A stretch of 64,000 bases of DNA from Hyperoplus lanceolatus (Eukaryota; Chordata; Actinopteri; Uranoscopiformes; Ammodytidae), in assembly GCA_026929865.2 (NCBI GenBank), contig CM049404.1, positions 26,256,001 through 26,320,000 on the forward strand, written 5' to 3'. Under the pieces are notes generated by a model. That model was not told where the DNA came from. It searched no databases and saw only the letters and a list, made by a program, of their open reading frames with translations. The translations under genes were made by a program, and so were the position numbers. Of the stretch, positions 53,600 through 64,000 are shown one piece after another (the stretch's first letter is position 1; every line of letters begins with the position of its first letter).

Positions 53600-56500
53600 G
53601 AACATTTATATGTAATGTGAATGTACACACTGAATGTAAACTGCAGCTCTACCCATTTCCTGCATTTAGCCTCAGCTCTAGTCCTGAATATGTGCAAACC
53701 AATGGATAATTTCAAAGACACATTTAAAATTCTCTTTTGTTTTGTTTTGCATGAAGCAGCCTATACTTGACAGGTTTGATTGAGTATATTAAACCTGTGT
53801 TTGTTTATTTCCAGTTTCCTTTTTCAGCTCCAAGCTATAAAAAAAAACCCTCAAGAGTACATCTTCTTAGTATGCGAATAATATAAATTCAAATTAGAAT
53901 AACAAATATTAGAAGAAAAGACTCCGGTATTTATACAGATATTCAAGCCTGTCAGTGATTTCTAATGTGGGAGCTGTATTCTCTTGGTCACTTCAAACAT
54001 ATTGTATAAATCAGTTAAGCCCCTGTGGACCTTGTGCCGGCTGCACAGAGCTGATAGACACCATATAAGAAGGCTTTTTATGATGAACGAAATATTACAA
54101 GTGTCTGGAGGAAAGAATCAATGAAGACAGAAATATACACAGAGAGACCCACAGAGAAAGAAGGCTGCCAGTGGCTTTCATGCACCCACAGACGACATTT
54201 ATAATTCCTTTTCAGCTCTCAGATGTAACAACATCGATCAATAATATAATGTTTTCTTTTATGGCGGCCTTGCTTTGTTTGGTTGTATGCTTGTGTGTGT
54301 TGGATAGAGGACTGACCAGTGCTCTTAACTGATACAGTATCTACATTTTCTATCAAATCTTATGTCTTATCTCAAGACTTATATAAGAAAATAATGTTTT
54401 TTCCTGACTTTTTTTCAGAAGCTAAAAGTTTTAATCTCACAGTTAAAGCCTTAACACTGTCCTCTGCTAGATCAGTCGAACAAATTATTAGATTTTTTTT
54501 CTTTTTGAGTGCGCTCTCATTTGCAATTATGTTAAGGTTACATATTGCATACAAAAATCATAAAAGAGACGCATTCAGAAATAGGTCAGGTTGTAATTAC
54601 ATAAAAACGTCAAAGGTACAAAATCTCCCAATGGTATCAGGGAATCACTATTTTGAATTGCTTTGTAGATTATGTCATGTTCCATGAATCCAGAGCACAA
54701 ATTCTAAAAGCAGTCTTTCTGAGTTCGGAGTTGACAAGTGGAACACATAATTTTTTGAAGGCACCGTCCATTCCAGACAGATTGAAGACATGGTTCACAG
54801 TAATGCTGGCCACTTTCTTCAGAGATACAACTTATTTTAAAGCAAGAACTGTGACAGATTGTGGCAGGTTGGCCTATTAAGTCGTGTTGTTTGACAGCAT
54901 GCTCCGATGGGTAGTGGCAGTTCTAAACAAGGACTCGTCACAGTCACAGATTTATACGTCTTCTGCAGAGAGAGAAAAAAAAAGCAGTACGGGGATATCT
55001 GACAATATTCCCCTTCATGGCACAAATAAAGAATCGAACAGTTCATAAAACAGGTCTATAACAATCAGGGACGTTGTACGATAATTTTCCTCAAAACTTG
55101 CACTGAAAAGATTTGACAATATAAAAAGTGAGTGTAGTTTCTTATTAGCAGGTGAGAGTTGTGTTTTTCAGTATTATTCCTGTATTCTTCTTCCTTCTTT
55201 TCCCACATGCAATGGAAATAATACCCAAGCATTTGCACCTATTGTTTGAAAACAGTATTGATTGAATGATAAATGTCCCTGAGAAAAAGGAAATGCTTGT
55301 AAATGTCAATGATGTGCACTATGTTAGAGGCTAAACATTTGATTAACTTTTTTTATTATTAGATAAAAGGTAAAAATTAGATGTCATTTATTTTGCCAAA
55401 TACTTTGACATTTAGAGCAGAGTGGGTCCAACCTCCCTGTGGCCTTAGCAAAATGATGTTATGGGGTCGTCTTCCCTGACCCCAGAGCCACACAGTCACA
55501 CCTGACCCCCAGTGGTCTCAGGACAATCCTCCCTCATTTAAAACTGTTTACTCCATCTGTCACTCTGAGAATAAACAGGCATAAACAGAGCAGGATGAGG
55601 TATAAACAAACAATATTAACTGAATAAAATGTTTTCTGCATAATCTTTAAATAGGTCAATGATAACATAAACATAACTGAAAATACAACTTGTAGAAAAT
55701 AGTCAAATAAAACGCTGAGCTTTGGCTCTACTTCTTCCTGGGAAATGTTCCAGTGCTCACATATTATACCATCAGCTTTGGCTATGCAATGCTAACATAA
55801 GTCTAAAGGCTATGGCTTCAGCTTTACATACTGTATAAAGCTATACAGCCCTGTGATTAGATGTAGCCTCACAATGTAAACATAATAATGAAGGCTATGG
55901 CTGCAAATGTATCCCTATGTAACAACTCTGTCACAATAGTAAAATAAAACCATTGAATACTTGACAGAACTAGAAGAGTTGTGTCTGCAACTCTGCATGC
56001 ATAGTTGAATTCACTTTTACATGTTTATCAACACTGCAATTACTGGAAAATGTTACATCGAAGAGTTAATTAAACAATATGAGGAAGCCAGCGAACCAAA
56101 AGTAGAACTCTCATCGTTACACATTTTGAGGCTGAAATTGAAATTCTACAGACAAATGCAAGTGCACATCATTGTAAGATTAAACAGTTATGATTCTAAT
56201 AACTGTCACATACCTATAAAAACTATGAAAGTTTCCAGTTTACAAATACATTACTGTACATCAACTTCTTTAAGGACACCGTATAAAAGACTCTGGTGTG
56301 CCATTTAATCACCAAAGCAACTCCATAGAAATCCCAAAATAGGTCACTGTGAACCAATGTAAACGTCCTTTAAATTATGGGAAGTGTTTCTTTAAAACTT
56401 TCTTTAAGAGCATGATGATACCCCATATGTAAGACAATGAATGTTATAAGGAGTTACAAAATTAATCAAATTATTTTCTTATGCTGCAATATTAGTATTT

Positions 56501-56860
56501 TCTATTTGCGTCTATGTGTGTATGTATTCAAGTGTTGGAACATCAAATCCTCTATGACTCAACATGCTGTAAATATGACTTATGGTTAATACTCTTTATT
56601 AAACCTCCACCCATACAGGCTTAAATTCTAAAGGGAGTCTACTAATTTCAATACCACATATATGCGACTCTGCTGGTACATACAATGGAACAATATTGAG
56701 TTTCCCTATACTCAGGTGGTGATTAGCATCAGATACCTACTTCAATGTGGAGAATAGGTTGCTACGAGACGGCCAGCATTTTTATCCTGTGCTGTAAATT
56801 TAAATGAGGCTGTAGTCGATAGCTGCATATGTGTATATACGTGTTTAGGAGGGAAGGATA
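53600..56860. other. Downstream of trhr, no gene seen
   Basis: AT-rich, with a GC-richer, repeat-free stretch at about 55420-55600. The frames at 54319-54687 and 56021-56308 match no family I recognise and lack splice or promoter support. Confidence 0.4.
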
Positions 56861-56886
56861 TTTATAAAGAAGAAAAAGAAGAAAAA

Positions 56887-56887
56887 G

Positions 56888-56928
<41 letters not shown>
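56887..56928. repeat. (AAC)14 microsatellite
   Basis: Pure AAC tract of 42 bp, preceded by an AAG-rich run. Confidence 0.95.
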
Positions 56929-57132
<204 letters not shown>

Positions 57133-57161
57133 TGAGGCCCAAAACACACCACGATGCACAC

Positions 57162-58010
57162 AGTCGCGTTTCTAGATGTAGAAAACAGGTGGGGCTCACA
57201 ACAAAGAGAGTGTCTGGGGGTCCCCTCCCAGGAAAAACTTTAGCTTCAAAGACACTGTTTCTCGCATTCTGGCAATTTTATAAACACAAAATTAGTTGTT
57301 CACACCATTGTGCACTTTCACATCTTAGCCAAAGAAGGAAAGGATTGCTGCCAGGTGGTGGTTATATTACAGTAACATTGTAGGCTGTAGTCTGAAACTA
57401 ACGAGGGAGGCGGCTGTTTCACTGTACAGTTCCTATCGCGCAGTCAGTTTAGGGACATGTCTCTGTGTACTGAAGGTTAGGGACAAGCAATCGGAATCGC
57501 AATTTTCAGAGAGTAGCTTTCGTTTCAGCACTGCTATATGATTAACTATGAGCATTAAATAAATAGGCCGAGCCAGAGCATAGGAGAGACACCGAGAGCA
57601 TTTTTATTTATGATCGCTCACTTTCCGACTGAACAGATTCATGGAAATTATATTCTAAAATTCTTCATGTTTTATTCTAACGAAATTCGTTAAAGCAAGT
57701 CATTTGGTGCTTTTAAAGCCGTGATTTTAAACAGACAGATTCTGTTCATATGATGGTATGTGTAGCCTGCGGTATGTGTAGCCTGCAGTAGGTTGCGCAC
57801 AGTGTCAGATAAAGGCAGGCATATAAAGTCACAGATAACTCTTTAGTTTTCAAAGTAATACTATATATTACATATATAAAAAAGCTCTCACTCTTAACTA
57901 CATACATTCCGATGGCATCGGCAACTGGTGATGGATCGCCCATAACATATAAGCACAACCAGCAGCACACACATCCAATCTTGACAACAACAACAACACA
58001 ATGCAACTGA
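57162..58010. mobile_element. Possible hAT-like end fragment
   Basis: Starts CAGTCGCGTTTCTAG, which resembles hAT ends (CAGNGGCGTTTCTAG), followed by 'ggtggggctcac'. I could not find the matching opposite end in the window, so the extent and class are tentative. No coding frame. Confidence 0.3.
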
Positions 58011-58014
58011 CACT

Positions 58015-58375
58015 CCGACACCATACTCCCCCGACTCCTGGAACAACTTACAGCAACAACTTAAACTAAATACCTTCATATCCTTTAACCAATTTAAACA
58101 AACTATCTTAAATCTGCCAAACTCTACCTGTAACTGTTTAATTAGGCTATATTGTACTTTCACCCATTTAATTTTAATTGCTGCCACTCTTCATCACTGT
58201 GTAAATGTTTCAATTGTTTTTCTCTTCACCTGTTGTTGTGTATTTAATGTATTTGCATTGAACATTGTTTATGTATTGTTGTTTTTCCTTTGAATTTGTT
58301 TTGAACTCGACGTCATTGTAAATGAGGGTCACCCCTCAATTGGTCTCTCGAGGATAAATAAAAGTTAAATGAAAT
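58015..58375 (+). mobile_element. LINE 3' end, second copy of the 36-kb family
   Basis: The + strand reads DSWNNLQQQLKLNTFISFNQ and continues as LPNSTCNCL, matching the C-terminal end of the copy at 36255-36963. The same 3' tail follows ('ggtctctcgaggataaataa'). It is strongly 5'-truncated and in the opposite orientation to the first copy. Confidence 0.8.
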
Positions 58376-58379
58376 ATTC

Positions 58380-59520
58380 ATTATCAATTTCAATCGATGG
58401 AAAAACAGAATAGCATTATTTCAATTCACTCACCAAAGTCAGAGAAAGGCGGCCGTCAATATGGACAGCGACGTTCACCCGTCCAGCATATAGACCCAAT
58501 TCCACCATTATCCAGCTGAGTTGACTTTTGCTGCTCTCATCTTATCCTCTCAGAAAGGCGTTTTAAATCCTTGTATCCCTTCCTCGACCAAAGGAAATCA
58601 GAAGAGTGCCTTCTTATGATCGATAGCCTTCTTTATCATAGGCTACCACTCCACATTATATCCACAGTTCGCTTTTGCCAGCGACCAGTTCGCTTTTGGC
58701 TTGTAGGCACCAAGCCGTTTTACCTCCAATTTCTCTTCCAGACTAAGCTTTTCAAGTCTGTGCTACAATAAATGATCTAGCCTACTTCATTCACGTTGAC
58801 TCGTTTTCGTTTGTGTAGCCTACATCTGATGTTGTTAGCAAAGTTATCCTTCTCCGTCCTTCTCTTCTTCGTGCTACTAGACTTTCCGCAGTACTATTGT
58901 CACAGTACTAGTGGAACAAACCATATATGTCCATTCCAGTGCCGGTGGGGCTTTGCCCGTTGAGGTAAAATAATCTCTGTCCACTTTAACAGAGAAATAC
59001 TCAGAGCATGCGCATTTCAGTTTTTCAAGTCCAACACACATTACATTGGGCTGGAGCCAGCTGGAGGGGCAAAAGGCGATCTTGAACGCAATCTGAAGAA
59101 GCAAGCTAGGGTCGGCTAAAAATGAACTAATAGCGCCAAACTTGTATTTATATTTTTTGTTCTTTTCTTCTTCTTGTGAGAGTAGGTGGGGCTTTTTAGC
59201 TTAATGAGTGCTTCATATGGTGTTTTTATTCTTTGGTGCATTAATTACTTTTACATAAGGATGCTTCACTGATTCAGCATTATATTTATAAACAGGATCA
59301 AAACTAATGCAGCCTCATCAGAACATGTGGACCTTTTGCCTACATAACCCACAATGCAACTCTTACTGCAGACAATTGCTGTTACACTGATGTAGCCTCG
59401 AGCCACTAGTCTTAAGCAAAACATTATGAGCGGTCTGCAGATGTCTGGTCAACGCTCTTCTCTCTGACAAGTGACATCTCTTGAGGCAACCTTTTTTAAA
59501 TGTAAAATAGTACTGATTAA
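58380..59520. other. No gene seen
   Basis: Mixed-composition DNA with a GC-richer part at about 58900-59110. The short frames there are not supported. Some of it may belong to the putative hAT fragment that starts at 57162. Confidence 0.35.
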
Positions 59521-59537
59521 GTCCTTTCACAATTTCC

Positions 59538-60020
59538 CTCTTTCAAAGGTTTTTTTATTGAGTGACAGTTGCAAAACAATTGCAGGACAATGAAATACAA
59601 ATTTTTTCCCCTTTTTTAACCTCGCACCCTCACACCCAACCACACACAATCCGAAACTAAACGAAATACACACTTCAAAGAAACAAAAACAAACAATCAA
59701 CATGAAACAAAAAACATAAAGAAATAAAATTTAATCAAATAAAAGAGGGGAGGGGGTAGCTACTCTTCTATTGTTGTCGTTGTTTTTTTGAAATAATTTA
59801 AGAAGGGGAGCCAAATTTTGCCAAATTTATTCTCAGATCCCTGGGTAGTGTAACGTATCTTCTCTAGATCCATGCATGACATAATGTCTCTAATCCAATG
59901 TGAGTGGGAAGGAGGAGCAGGACCTTTCCCCTTGAGAAAGATAAGCCTACGAGCAAGTAATGAAGTAAAGGCCAGTACCTTCAGCTTCACTTTAGGCAAG
60001 CCCGGATTTGGAGCAATGCA
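59538..60020 (-). mobile_element. 5'-truncated L1-like LINE with 17-bp target duplication
   Basis: The insertion is bracketed by exact GTCCTTTCACAATTTCC at 59521-59537 and 60021-60037. The minus strand (59999-59760) reads the C-terminal end of a fish L1-type ORF2: SLLARRLIFLKGKGPAPPSH, then SHWIRDIMSCMDLEKIRYTT and FGKIWLPFLNYF. A 3' UTR follows, ending in an A-rich 'caataaaaaaacctttgaaag'. A 17-bp duplication and 5' truncation are hallmarks of target-primed insertion. Confidence 0.85.
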
Positions 60021-60039
60021 GTCCTTTCACAATTTCCTA

Positions 60040-60780
60040 TTTTAAGTTTATTTTCAAAGTGGCTTAAAACTCTCTCGTCATTGGAGTGGTGGAAAAATAC
60101 TCCACCAACCCCACCAACTGTACACAGCAGTCTGTCTACAGGTGTCAAAAGATTTGTAATCATTTATAAAATGATAGAAACATAAAAACATGGGTGGTGA
60201 CCAAAGCACACAAGTGAATGAATGTGTCATGTTCAAAGCATGCATCATTACACTCTTCAGCCACAGCAAACATTTCAATATTGATTAGCAGTTATCAGTG
60301 GACTTTAGACCTTTCTGAGGCCTTTACTGCATGTTTGGTTTTAAGTCAATGTTGTTGTCTGAGATGTTACATTTACAGCCATAAAAAGTGTGAGGTATCA
60401 ATAACTATATAAACCTGTTAAAAAACTTCTCAGATGCAAATATATGGCAATGGTTAGAAAAAGGAAACATATATTCTGCATACATTTTTTACAATTCTGT
60501 CTAATTGCATATGAATATGTATGAGTTTCATTTGTCACAATGTGAAGCTGTAGAATATAAGATTGTTCTTTGAATAATAATTTCTGAGACCAATGGATTG
60601 GTAATCTCGTAACCAAGTGATCGTGCATATTTCCTCTTAGATATGACCCTGACTGTCCATATCTCTAACTGATTGTGTCTATAAAGCTGTGCATTTCATT
60701 GTGTCTATCTATTAGAATGTTTCGTCTGAAACGTAAAAATTATTAGTTTTTATATTCTTGCAAAGATCATTGATTGAAAA
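60040..60780. other. No gene seen
   Basis: AT-rich sequence with short unsupported frames only. Confidence 0.4.
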
Positions 60781-60788
60781 TCTGTCTT

Positions 60789-60862
60789 GTCCATCCATCC
60801 ATCCATCTTCTCCCTTTCCCGTTAGGGGGGGACCCCCCCCCGGGGGGGGGGCCCCCCCCCCC
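60789..60862. repeat. (CATC)n plus G/C homopolymer block
   Basis: Four CATC units are followed by 'ttctccctttcccgttag'. Then come G7, A, C9, G10 and C11 runs back to back (60825-60862). The CATC start is like the 3' edge of common teleost RTE-type repeats. The homopolymer block looks like a sequencing or consensus fault rather than real DNA. Confidence 0.6.
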
Positions 60863-60869
60863 AAAACCT

Positions 60870-62730
60870 GTGTTTACATTAAAAATGTGACAATGAATAA
60901 TTGCAAAGATTTGGGAATGTAAGTACAAAAATGTATTTTTATATACAGTATCATCTCAATCACCCAACACATCTATTCAAACTGACATTTAAAAAAAATC
61001 ATAGTCAATACAACTCTCTTCAATGGCCATTTGAGCCATCGGCTGAAGAACACATTTAATGTACACAGCTCAGATGGGTAATCGATACTCTTTGCTCTGC
61101 AATCAAAGATGCTATAAAGATTCACACACAGAGAGTTCACACGAATCAATTCACTTTGTATTTATTGATATTTCACAGAGCAACTTGACTGTCATATATT
61201 GTGTTTAAATTAATGTTTTCTTTTCTATACTCTCACCCCAATGAATGTTTATGAATTAAAGATTTCTGATGGACTATATGTTTTGAGGGAAGTAGTGTAT
61301 ATCACAGCAAGAAAAGCCATTTTGGGACTAATTAATCATTTTCTATTCACAAAGTGAAACATTGCTTCCTTTGAAACTAATGTCAGCGCAATAACAAAAA
61401 AAGACGCGAGAAAGTAATGCTGCAAAAATGTACATTTATATCTATTTAAAAGTTGTCAGTACTTTGAGCTGACTGCTAACATTCTGATGTTTATGTTAGC
61501 ATGTTGCCATTATGACATTTGCAAATTATCAATCAACCAAATATATAGATGGAGCAATACCATTAATTATGCAAGTATTTGGGTATAAACAAACTATTGG
61601 ATTAATTCAAATTCAAATTGAACATGATGGCCCCAAATGGGAAGTTAAGGGATCATCAAAATGATTACAAATTACTGTAGCAGTTATTTGTAGCACATTT
61701 CACTGCAGTCCTCCGGACAGTTGTCCAATGTCCAGACATTGTACTCAAAATCATATAAGTCAACCTCATGGTGGGGCTAGAGGAAAAGTCATAGGATCAC
61801 CAAAGTCAGTATACTTCATAGGTACAACACACGTCTGTACAGAATGTCATGGCAGTCGCTATAATTGCTAATAATTAATTATGGTTCTAAAGTAGCGGAC
61901 CGATGGACTGACAACCCCTAGAGCTACTTCTGAACCTAAAAATATAGGCTATTAAATTAGCAATCCATTATTTCTCTTACAAACTGCTTTTATCCTTTTT
62001 TACCTGATATGGCAACTTTTTAAAAGCATTCTTCCCTTTGATCTACCGAACAGACTCGGAAAAGACATGTTTGACTGATGAAAGGCCTACGAGCTGGTGC
62101 TGTCTTCATTATGCTTCTCACAAGAGGAACTTAATTCAGCCGGACAGCTCAATTTCACCGGCTATGTCAACCTTAATGCTGCATAGTGTCCCTGTAGTTA
62201 TTATGACAATATCTGCTGTCATTTTAATCTGACCCTTCTCCCTCGACACTTGCTGTTGTGTTTGTGCTATAATTCAGTCTGTGGAAAACATATGTGCTTG
62301 ACTCTACTTATAAGCTGTCGCACTCCAGGCTAAAGCAGGAGACTTATCGTTTCATATCAGTGTGGTGTCTTGGGAAAAACAGTACACATAAACGAAAAAT
62401 AAAGGATTATCAGATGTTGCACCTTCGGCAACTTGTGTTGTACGTTTCCCACAGGAAATTACTAATTAAACTTTAAGTCTTAAAATCTTATAGCAAACCG
62501 TAGCAACACAGTACTCCCTGTGGAAAACAGTGTTACACTAGATTTAAAAACTGGACTGGTTATTGAGCAACAGTTTTTGCACCCATTGGATTTCCAATTT
62601 CCCCCCACCCCTCCCCACCTTTGGCAAGAAGGATGTTTCCTAGAAAAGTTTATACAATAACATTTGATATTCTGAAGTAAAAATCCCAGAAGATTTTTTT
62701 TTTATGAGGGATTAGGATGGGGTTAGTTCA
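60870..62730. other. No gene seen; one dispersed repeat
   Basis: AT-rich. The part from about 61750 to 61915 ('ggggctagaggaaaagtcat', 'tctgtacagaatgtcatggc', 'gcggaccgatggactgac') belongs to the same interspersed family as 590-1075. No exon recognised. Confidence 0.4.
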
Positions 62731-62734
62731 GTTA

Positions 62735-62860
62735 ATTCAGTTCAGACCTTTATTGTTCCTCAAGGGAATTTTAAATCACAGCAGTGGTAAAAACACAACA
62801 TATAAAAGGGCATAAGACAGAGCATAACAACTTCACTGAATACAACCAATGAAATAAAAT
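62735..62860 (-). mobile_element. Retroposon 3'-end fragment
   Basis: 'acctttattgttcctcaagg' followed by 'gaattttaaatcacagcag' is the reverse of a common teleost LINE/SINE 3' end. No coding part remains. Confidence 0.45.
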
Positions 62861-63059
62861 GTGACTGTTCATTAAAGAGTCCATTGGAATTTTAGAAATG
62901 ATAGACAAAGTGCTCTAGTGCTACAGGAAAATGCTTTCCAGGTTTAGCTCTGATTTAGTGATTGCACTATAGGAACATAGGAAAATGTGTAACTATTAAT
63001 TTTGAGTCCACAGCAATATCCTTTTACCTTGAGACGACTTTAACTTCAAGTAGCAAATA

Positions 63060-63230
63060 CAATTACATTTTTAAGCTTTTTATGAGACAGTTTGAAGAGA
63101 CAGAAGTGAAATGGGGCAGAGAGGGGGAATGACATGCAAAAAAACGACCACTGGCTGGATTTGAACCTGCTTCTGAGGACTGAGCCTCTACGGTAGGCAC
63201 TCTCACCACTACAGTACACCACAAGCACCT
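63060..63230 (-). mobile_element. tRNA-derived SINE, minus strand
   Basis: Read on the minus strand it has an A-box-like 'tgtagtggtgagagtg', a B box 'ggttcaaatcc', then 'agtggtcg' and a 'gcatgtcattccccctctct' body. Copies of the body occur at 63511-63605 and 43388-43470. Confidence 0.65.
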
Positions 63231-63260
63231 CCCTCATTCTATAAACTTTTATGCAGAATA

Positions 63261-63478
63261 TATGGTGGCCCTGAGGGTCAAAACAAAACACAAGTTCACA
63301 ACACTTAACATTTCAGAAAACATGAGAACTTTTGCAATGCACAAAAATATTTCAGAAAACACAACATTTCCTATAACGAATCATTGCCGTATTTTGTGAA
63401 ATGTTTTATGTTATTTGAAATGTTTTTTTTCCTGTAATGGTGTATTTTTGATGTATTTTGTCCTTCAGGGCCACCATA
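63261..63478. mobile_element. MITE with TATGGTGGCCCTGA inverted ends
   Basis: The left end TATGGTGGCCCTGA and the right end (TCAGGGCCACCATA) are perfect 14-bp inverted copies, with weaker similarity continuing inward. The interior repeats 'atttcagaaaaca'. It is 218 bp with no coding capacity. Confidence 0.75.
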
Positions 63479-63510
63479 GAAATGAAAATAATAAACTTTA
63501 TAATAATAAA

Positions 63511-63605
63511 CGGGTTCGATTCCAGCCCGCGGTCGTTCTCTGCATGTCACTCCCCTCTCTGCCCCATTTCAACTCTATCTCTACACCATCAAAAGCATAA
63601 AACAT
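63511..63605 (+). mobile_element. 5'-truncated SINE, plus strand
   Basis: It begins at the B box (GGTTCGATTCC) and continues 'gcggtcgttctctgcatgtc', then 'ctctctgccccatttcaact'. It matches the minus-strand SINE at 63060-63230, so the MITE lies between two inverted SINE copies. Confidence 0.65.
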
Positions 63606-63817
63606 GCCAAAAATATCTTTAAAACATAAAACAAATTAAATAATAAGTATGGTGAAGAACAAGAAGTGATGCCATAATAATTTGCACTGCTGGCACACTA
63701 AATCAAAGGTGCCACATTGGGTGAAACAAAGCTCCGAGGTGAGTCAGGCCACAGTTGGATCCTGGGTAGTGAGAGTTAGTGGGATCACAGCTGGCTCGCC
63801 TTGGACTTGGCAGCAGA

Positions 63818-63819
<2 letters not shown>

Positions 63820-63872
<53 letters not shown>
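63820..63872. repeat. (TC)26 microsatellite
   Basis: Pure TC tract of about 53 bp. Confidence 0.95.
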
Positions 63873-63874
<2 letters not shown>

Positions 63875-64000
63875 GCGTCAGCTGTTCACATGAGCACAGG
63901 TCTGTCTCAGAGCCTCACACAGGGAAACCACACAGTCACACTCACACACTCCTGGTAAACTCCTGACAACTAGTTTTCCTCTTGGGAAACATGACAAACT

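Overview
This is a piece of a teleost (probably percomorph) fish nuclear genome. The evidence is vertebrate genes split by mostly compact GT-AG introns, long (CA/TG)n microsatellites, and a repeat set typical of ray-finned fish: a BEL/Pao LTR element, a Tc1 deletion derivative, hAT and piggyBac-like MITEs, tRNA-derived SINEs, and L2-like and L1-like LINE tails. Nothing bacterial or viral was seen.

I reconstructed five protein-coding genes, all on the + strand: (1) tcf15/paraxis, a two-exon bHLH factor (3297-4407); (2) an unrecognised five-exon type I membrane protein with one Ig V-like domain and a lysine inside its membrane span (24567-28379); (3) slc13a3, a Na+/dicarboxylate cotransporter in 13 coding exons, 606 aa (31010-40168); (4) ocstamp, three coding exons, 457 aa (42922-45678); (5) a TRH receptor (trhr family), two coding exons, 386 aa (50875-52485). 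TCF15, SLC13A3 and OCSTAMP are all on human chromosome 20. Human TRHR and DCSTAMP are on 8q, so ocstamp-trhr here looks like the chromosome-20 counterpart of the DCSTAMP-TRHR neighbourhood, with a TRH receptor copy that human chromosome 20 lacks.

Between tcf15 and the Ig gene lies a transposon nest. A hAT-like element (12364-22989, 15-bp inverted ends, 8-bp target duplication ATAAGCTG) contains telomere-like TTAGGG arrays, AT-rich minisatellites and a large palindrome. It was later hit by a complete BEL/Pao retrotransposon (14158-22219, 451-bp LTRs differing at one base, 5-bp duplication AATAT, uninterrupted 2144-aa Gag-Pol). Another nest is at 9241-10344, where a 620-bp TTAA-flanked element sits inside an older inverted-repeat element.

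The last ~10 kb and the stretches between genes hold fragmentary retroposons, microsatellites and DNA in which I see no gene. The genes do not form one pathway; they are a conserved vertebrate synteny block. The points most worth following up are the Ig receptor with the charged membrane span, the TRH receptor ohnologue, and the young intact BEL/Pao element.
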